DNA of 6,594 nucleotides from Methanosarcinaceae archaeon UBA470 (GTDB lineage: Archaea > Halobacteriota > Methanosarcinia > Methanosarcinales > Methanosarcinaceae): the NCBI GenBank assembly GCA_002508425.1, contig DAKU01000065.1, positions 1-6,594 of the forward strand, written 5' to 3'. Under the pieces are notes generated by a model. It saw nothing but the letters and a program-made list of their open reading frames with translations, was not told where the DNA came from and did not search any database. Every line of letters begins with the position of its first letter. Within the stretch, counting starts at the first letter, position 1. Shown here piece by piece: positions 6,181-6,594 of this stretch. A program made the translations under genes and the position numbers.

Positions 6181-6352
6181 ATGGCAGTATACAATAACAA
6201 GTCCCTGTTTGGACAAACTATTTAGAGGATATACTACATTATTTTGTTGAGGAGAAATTTGGGATACACTTCTGCTAGATACATTAGGTAGAGAAGAGAA
6301 AGAGATAGCTAAAAGGTTCACCGACATAGAGAGATGCCTGATATCTAAGTAA
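6181..6352 (+). pseudogene. Broken coding stretch of unknown function
   Basis: Three plus-strand frames join into one plausible sequence. MAVYNNKSLFGQTI starts at ATG 6181 and stops at 6223-6225. LEDILHYFVEEKFGIHF is entered near 6222 and stops at 6276-6278. LLLDTLGREEKEIAKRFTDI then ERCLISK is entered near 6273, and its stop TAA is at 6350-6352. The join makes an amphipathic, charged, helical-looking protein end. The first frame remains open upstream to about 6139, so the true start may be earlier; no Shine-Dalgarno site is seen at 6181. The 3' end overlaps an inverted repeat. The family is not recognised. The minus-strand alternative across this region is rich in Ser, Ile and Asn and looks like a shadow. 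Confidence 0.38.
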
Positions 6353-6371
6353 TAACCTGTGAACCTTTTAG
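6309..6371. repeat. Perfect 13-bp inverted repeat, possible terminator or element end
   Basis: CTAAAAGGTTCAC (6309-6321) and GTGAACCTTTTAG (6359-6371) are perfectly complementary inverted repeats separated by 37 nt. The left arm lies within the end of the broken frame and the right arm follows its stop. ATTTTG follows on the plus strand, so a terminator is possible. Inverted ends of a mobile element remnant are the alternative. Confidence 0.6.
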
Positions 6372-6594
6372 ATTTTGTTCATTCAAATAGCATATGATTT
6401 TTTTCATTTAAAATTTTCAAATTACTAATTTTAAGCGTCAATCACAAAATTTGGAATAATATTTAGTTTGAACTCTGGCAAGAATCCAGCAGTCCTTTTT
6501 AAAGTAGATAATATTTTGTATTATTAATAAATGTTTGCTTCAAAAACAAATATATAGTACATTAGATCTTATAGGTATAACTACATAATATAGC
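6372..6594. other. AT-rich tail of the window with no supported gene
   Basis: I see no gene here. There are several T and A runs, and a TATA-like element (AAACAAATATATAGT, 6544-6558) that could serve a plus-strand gene beyond the window, but nothing downstream is available to support it. A 32-codon minus-strand open stretch at 6438-6540 is too short to call. Confidence 0.5.

Noticed and set aside
6127..6327. 66-codon minus-strand open frame beginning MSVNLLAISFSS
   Set aside because: No motif and no ribosome-binding site. The plus-strand frames over the same bases give a more protein-like sequence ending at a stop near a hairpin.
6438..6540. 32-codon minus-strand open stretch reading KKDCWILARVQTKYYSKFCD
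   Set aside because: It has no start codon and no homology I recognise, and it is short enough to occur by chance in AT-rich DNA.
1..6594. CRISPR array, tRNA or rRNA
   Set aside because: No regularly spaced direct repeats, no cloverleaf with a T-loop GTTC motif in the right geometry, and no rRNA signature were found on either strand.

Overview
The window looks archaeal, most likely from a methylotrophic methanogen of the Methanosarcinales. This is inferred from four things. There is a secreted protein that combines NHL beta-propeller repeats, tandem CbiX-type (sirohydrochlorin cobaltochelatase) domains and a formylmethanofuran dehydrogenase subunit E (FmdE)-like domain. There is a short DtxR/MntR-type regulator without an SH3 domain, an IS200/IS605 TnpB of the kind common in these archaea, and TATA/BRE-like promoter elements in AT-rich spacers. 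No rRNA or other marker gene is present, so the assignment is provisional.

Layout, left to right. Positions 1-683 (minus strand) hold a broken tnpB: the usual N-terminus is missing and one in-frame stop interrupts the frame. Positions 684-1006 hold a structured segment resembling an IS200/IS605 end (717-798), a second strong hairpin (816-842), and a hairpin plus T-tract terminator for the next gene. Positions 1007-4489 (minus) are the main gene: an exported ~1160-residue protein with NHL propeller, two CbiX domains and an FmdE-like domain. Its last 20 codons appear out of frame. Restoring one base in a CCCGG run at 1071-1075 gives a more natural C-terminus ending at 978. Positions 4490-5027 are a long divergent intergenic region with a TATA box for the big gene, several dyads and a 107-bp segment bounded by 15-bp inverted repeats. 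Positions 5028-5405 (plus) encode the DtxR/MntR-family regulator, which aligns with MntR but has lost three of the six known metal ligands.

Positions 5406-6594 contain no intact gene, but they are not empty. They contain a 152-residue unknown protein broken by two single-base shifts (5492-5949, minus), a small coding-like frame just upstream of it, a second broken coding stretch (6181-6352, plus), and a perfect 13-bp inverted repeat (6309-6321 / 6359-6371). The right flank therefore reads as a gene graveyard, or as a stretch with uncorrected indel errors.

The point of biological interest is the divergent pair: a secreted, apparently tetrapyrrole- or metal-handling multidomain protein facing a DtxR-like regulator across an operator-rich spacer. 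A role in extracellular or cell-envelope metal or corrinoid handling is an inference. Nothing in the sequence proves it.
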